The notes under the pieces are model-generated. The model did not search any database and was not told the DNA's origin. It saw only the letters and a list, made by a program, of their open reading frames with translations. The position numbers and the translations under genes were made by a program. This document shows, piece by piece, positions 60,131 through 64,000 of a stretch of 64,000 nucleotides of DNA; the first letter of the stretch is position 1; each line of letters opens with the position of its first letter. The stretch comes from Loripinus fragilis (Eukaryota > Mollusca > Bivalvia > Lucinida > Lucinidae): the NCBI GenBank assembly GCA_964019695.1, contig OZ026521.1, positions 37,942,939-38,006,938 of the forward strand, given 5' to 3'.

Positions 60131-63100
60131 GAGGCAGTTTGGAGAAGTTACAATTTTTGATGGGAAAATGCCTACAAAGCCTGACCTTCAAAACAGGATG
60201 AAATTTTGACATTTTCTCAATGTTTTCTAAAATTCATGACACTTACAGAATTTATTGAAATCACCACCAGAAACATGCATGTGAAATTTGAGGCAGTTTG
60301 GAGACGTTACAATTTTTGATGGAAAATGCCGACAGCGCTGGACCTTCAAAACAGGATGAAATTTTGACATTTTCTCAATGTTCTCCAAAATTCATGACAC
60401 TTACAGAATTTATTGAAATCACCACCAGAACATGCATGTGAAATTTGAGGCAGTTTGGAGAAGTTACAATTTTTGACAGAAAAATGCTGACAGCGCTGGA
60501 CCTTCAAAACAGTATGAAATTTTGACATTTTCTCAATGTTCTCCAAAATTCATGAAACTTACAGAATTTATTGGAATCACCACAAGAAACATGCATGTGA
60601 AATTTGAGGGGGTTCGGAGAAGTTACAATTTTTGATGGAAAAATTCCTACAGCGCCAGACCTTCAAAACAGGATGATATTTTGACATTTTCTCAATTGTT
60701 TCCAAAATTCATGACACTTACAGAATTAATTGAAAAAAAAACAGAAACATGCATGTGAAATTTGAGGCAGTTTGGAGAAGTTACAATTTTTGACAGAAAA
60801 ATGTCTACAGAGCCGGACCTTCAAAACAGGATGAAATTTTGACATTTTCTCAATGTTCTCCAAAATTCATGAAACTTACAGAAGTTATTGGAATGACCAC
60901 CAGAAACATGCATGTGAAATTTGAGGCAGTTCGGAGAAGTTACAATTTTTGAGGGAAAAATGCCTAGGGCGCCGGACCTTCAAAATAGGAAGAAATTTTG
61001 ACATTTTCTCAATGTTCTCCAAAATTCATGACACTTACAGAATTTATTGGAATCATCACCAGAAACATGCATGTGAAATTTGAGGCAGTTTGGAGAAGAT
61101 ATAATTTTTGACAGAAAAATGCCTACAGCGCCGGAACTTCAAAATAGAATGAAATTTTGACATTTTCTCAATGTTCTCCAAAATTCATGAAACTTACAGA
61201 ATTTATTGGAATCACCACCAGAAACATGCATGTGAAATTTGAGGCAGTTTGGAGAAGTTACAATTTTTGACAGAAAAATGTCTACAGAGCCGGACCTTCA
61301 AAACAGGATGAAATTTAGACATTTTCTCAATGTTCTCCAAAATTCATGAAACTTACAAAAGTTATTGGAATCACCACCAGAAACATGCATGTGAAATTTG
61401 AGGCAGTTTGGAGAAGTTACAATTTTTGATGGAAAAATGCCTATGACGCCGGACCTTCAAAACAGGATGAAGTTTTGACATTTTCTCAATGTTCTCCAAA
61501 ATTCATGACACTTACAGAATTTATTGGAATCATCACCAGAAACATGCATGTGAAATTTGAGGCAGTTTGGAGAAGATATAATTTTTGACAGAAAAATGCC
61601 TACAGCGCCGGAACTTCAAAATAGAATGAAATTTTGACATTTTCTCAATGTTCTCCAAAATTCATGAAACTTACAGAATTCATTGGAATCACCACTAGAA
61701 ATATGCATGTGAAATTTGAGGCAGTTTGGAGAAGTAACAATTTTTGATGGAAAAATGCCTACAGCGCCGGACCTTAAAAACAGTATGAAATTTAGACATT
61801 TTCTTAATGTTCTCCAAAATTCATGAAACTTACAGAATTCATTGGAATCACCACTAGAAACATGCATGTGAAATGTGAGGCAGTTTGGAGAAGTTACAAT
61901 TTTTGATGGAAAAATGCCTACAGCGCAGGACCTTAAAAACAGTATGAAATTTAGACATTTTCTTAATGTTCTCCAAAATTCATGAAACTTACAGAATTCA
62001 TTGGAATCACCACTAGAAACATGCATGTGAAATGTGAGGCAGTTTGGAGAAGTTACAATTTTTGATGGAAAATGCCTACAGCGCCAGAACTTCAAAACAG
62101 GATGAAATTTTGACATTTTCTCAATGTTCTCCAAAATTCATAAAACTTACAGAATTTATTGGAATCACCACCAGAAACATGCATGTGAAATTTGAGGCAG
62201 TTCGGAGAAGTTACAATTTTTGACAGAAAAATGTCTACAGCGCCGGACCTTTAAAACAGGATGAAATTTAGACATTTTCTCAATGTTCTCCAAAATTCAT
62301 GAAACTTACCGAATTTATTGGAATCACCACCAGAAACATGCATGTGAAAATTGAGCCAGTTTGGAGACTGTACAATTTTTGACAGAAAAATGCAGACAGC
62401 GCCGGACCTTAGAAATAGGATGAAATTTTGACATTTTCTCAATGTTCTCCAAAATTCATGAAACTTACAGAATTTATTGGAATCACCACCAGAAACATGC
62501 ATGTGAAATTTGAGGCAGTTTGGAGAAGTTACAATTTTTGACGGAAAAATGCCTACAGCGCCGGACCTTAATAACAGGATGAAATTTAGACATTTTCTCA
62601 ATGTTCTCCAAAATTCATGAACCTTACAGAAGTTATTGGAATCACCACCAGAAACATGCATGTGAAATTTGAGGCAGTTCGGAGAAGTTACAATTTTTGA
62701 CGGAGAAATGCCTACAGCGCCCGACCTTTAAAACTGGATGAAATTTAGACATTTTCTCAATGTTCTCCAAAATTCATGAAACTTACAGAAGTTATTGGAA
62801 TCACCACCAGAAACATGCATGTGAAATTTGAGGCAGTTCAGAGAAGTTATAATTTTTGATGGAAAATGCTGACAGCGCCGGACCTTCAAAACAGGATGAA
62901 ATTTTGACATTTTCTCAATGTTCTCCAAAATTCATGAAACTTACAGAATTTATTGGAATCACCACCAGAAACATGCATGTGAAATTTGAGGCAGTATGGA
63001 GAAGTTATAATTTTTGACAGAAAAATGCCTACAGCGCCAGAACTTTAAAATAGAATGAAATTTTGACATTTTCTCAATGTTCTCCAAAATTCATGAAACT

Positions 63101-64000
63101 TACAGAATTTATTGGAATCACCACCAGAAACATGCATGTGAAATTTGAGGCGGTTTGGAGAAGTTACAATTTTTGATGGAAAAATGCCTACAGCGTTGGA
63201 CCTTAAAAACAGTATGAAATTTAGACATTTTCTTAATGTTCTCCAAAATTCATGAAACTTACAGAATTTATTGGAATCACCACCAGAAACATGCATGTGA
63301 AATTTGAGGCAGTTTGGAGAAGTTATAATTTTTGACAGAAAAATGCCTACAGCGCAGGAACTTCAAAATAGAATGAAATTTTGACATTTTCTCAATGTTC
63401 TCCAAAATTCATGAAACTTACAGAATTTATTGGAATCACCACCAGAAACATGCATGTGAAATTTGAGGCAGTTTGGAAAAGTTACAATTTTTGATGGAAA
63501 AATGCCTACAGCGCCGGACCTTAAAAACAGGATGAAATTTAGACATTTTCTTAATGTTCTCCAAAATTCATGAAACTTACAGAATTCATTGGAATCACCA
63601 CTAGAAATATGCATGTGAAATTTGAGGCAGTTCGGAGAAGTTACAATTTTTGATGGAAAATGCCTACAGCGCCGGACCTTAAAAACAGTATGAAATTTAG
63701 ACATTTTCTCAATGTTCTCCAAAATTCATGAAACTTACAGAATTTATTGAAATCACCACCAGAAACATGCATGTGAATTTTTAGGCAGTTCGGAGGTTAC
63801 AATTTTTGACAGAAAAATGCTGACAGCGCTGGACCTTCAAAACAGGATGAAATTTTGACATTTTCTCAATGTTCTCCAAAATTCATGAAACTTACAGAAT
63901 TTATTGGAATCACCACTAGAAACATGCATGTGAAATTTGAGGCAGTTTGGAGAAGTTACAATTTTTGACGGAAAAATGCCTACAGCGCAGGACCTTCAAA
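60130..64000 (+). repeat. Irregular satellite domain at the right edge
   Basis: Monomers here show no long higher-order period within the window. A 3-monomer spacing reappears (GAATCATCACCAG with AGAAGATATAA at 61,050 and 61,526, 476 bp apart). Several 159-bp monomers in a row keep a minus-strand frame open for 172 codons (61,616-62,134). The array continues past 64,000. Confidence 0.8.

Larger units (their letters stand above)
17108..64000 (+). repeat. 158/159-bp satellite DNA array, head to tail, continuing beyond the window
   Basis: A single monomer repeats about 295 times in one orientation without interruption. Starting at GACGGAAAAA, landmarks are: TGCCTACAGCGCCGGACC (11-28), GACATTTTCTCAATGTTCTC (50-69), ATTCATGAAACTTACAG (74-90), ATTGGAATCACCACC (96-110), AAACATGCATGTGAAATTTG (113-132) and GGCAGTTTGGAGAAGTTACA (134-153). 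Monomers with GAAAAATGCC are 159 bp and those with GAAAATGCC are 158 bp. I saw no reversed monomer and no inserted foreign sequence. Higher-order structure is listed separately. Function unknown; size and uniformity suit a heterochromatic or centromere-type satellite, but nothing in the sequence proves it. Confidence 0.97.

Noticed and set aside
17228..63722. Dozens of 60-170-codon minus-strand frames of one type (MENIEKMSKFHPVLK...) and plus-strand frames of the MKLTEVIGITTRNMHV type
   Set aside because: They are by-products of the satellite monomer: same sequence each time, start and stop set by monomer variants, frame broken by 158-bp monomers, no upstream gene structure. Not annotated as genes.
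17108..64000. CRISPR-like or repeat-spacer array
   Set aside because: There are no unique spacers; the whole 158-bp unit repeats, and the context is eukaryotic.
17108..64000. Tandem-repeat protein gene, such as a secreted repetitive structural protein
   Set aside because: Most monomers are not a multiple of three, frames end at the TGA or TAA of nearly every unit, and no splice or start context precedes the array.
17108..64000. CENP-B box in the satellite
   Set aside because: No TTCG...CGGGA-type motif is seen in the monomer; centromere function cannot be claimed from sequence.

Overview
The window is eukaryotic nuclear DNA with two very different halves. Bases 1 to about 14,960 are an AT-rich, transposon-packed flank: several generations of MITEs, foldback elements, SINEs and non-LTR retrotransposons lie inside one another, and there is one convincing host-gene piece. 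From about 14,969 to the end, apart from one LTR retrotransposon, everything is a head-to-tail satellite array of a 158/159-bp monomer. About 47 kb (roughly 295 monomers) is visible and the array runs off the right edge. No bacterial-style genes, operons or CRISPR arrays are present. The mix of elements suggests a lophotrochozoan invertebrate, most likely a bivalve mollusc: a palindromic MITE with TGAGCCG ends and a GATCAGACTGCGCATATGCG core, tRNA-derived SINEs, CR1/L2-like LINEs and a Ty3/Gypsy element with very short LTRs. This is inference from element style, not from a marker gene.

Layout. 17-978: nonautonomous mariner-like element. 1,208-1,379: foldback MITE. 1,470-2,650: TIR element with CAGGGCTTATTTT ends. 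2,699-2,944: MITE with a long internal hairpin. About 2,990-3,275: copy 1 of an unclassified dispersed repeat. 4,446-4,900 (minus): first coding exon of an anoctamin/TMEM16-like gene, with an in-frame upstream stop, a splice donor and a possible acceptor. 5,147-5,429: hairpins. 5,785-6,880: three tandem copies of a ~130-bp unit. The first copy holds a tRNA-derived SINE, and that SINE holds a TTAA-flanked MITE. 7,676-9,868: TIR elements, an antisense SINE fragment, a hAT-like element and a 5S-rRNA-like sequence.

10,394-14,960 is one dead non-LTR retrotransposon on the minus strand. It is split by two copies of the dispersed repeat and by a 5'-truncated LINE with a 13-bp target-site duplication, and that LINE carries a palindromic MITE. 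14,969-15,031 is the first satellite fragment. A 2,076-bp gag-only LTR retrotransposon (138-bp LTRs, 5-bp TSD cttag) sits immediately after it, and the satellite continues from 17,108 to 64,000.

The array is not a simple homogeneous satellite. It is built of successive higher-order-repeat (HOR) domains with different periods: 22 monomers (3,478 bp), 12 (1,900 bp), 28 (4,427 bp), 26 (about 4,122 bp) and 16 (about 2,540 bp), with recent 3-monomer (476 bp) duplications on top. Neighbouring HOR copies differ by gain or loss of single whole monomers. I see no transposon insertion between 17,113 and 64,000, in sharp contrast to the flank. The many short open frames in the array come from the monomer and should not be annotated as genes. 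The only functional gene I would defend is the anoctamin-like exon.
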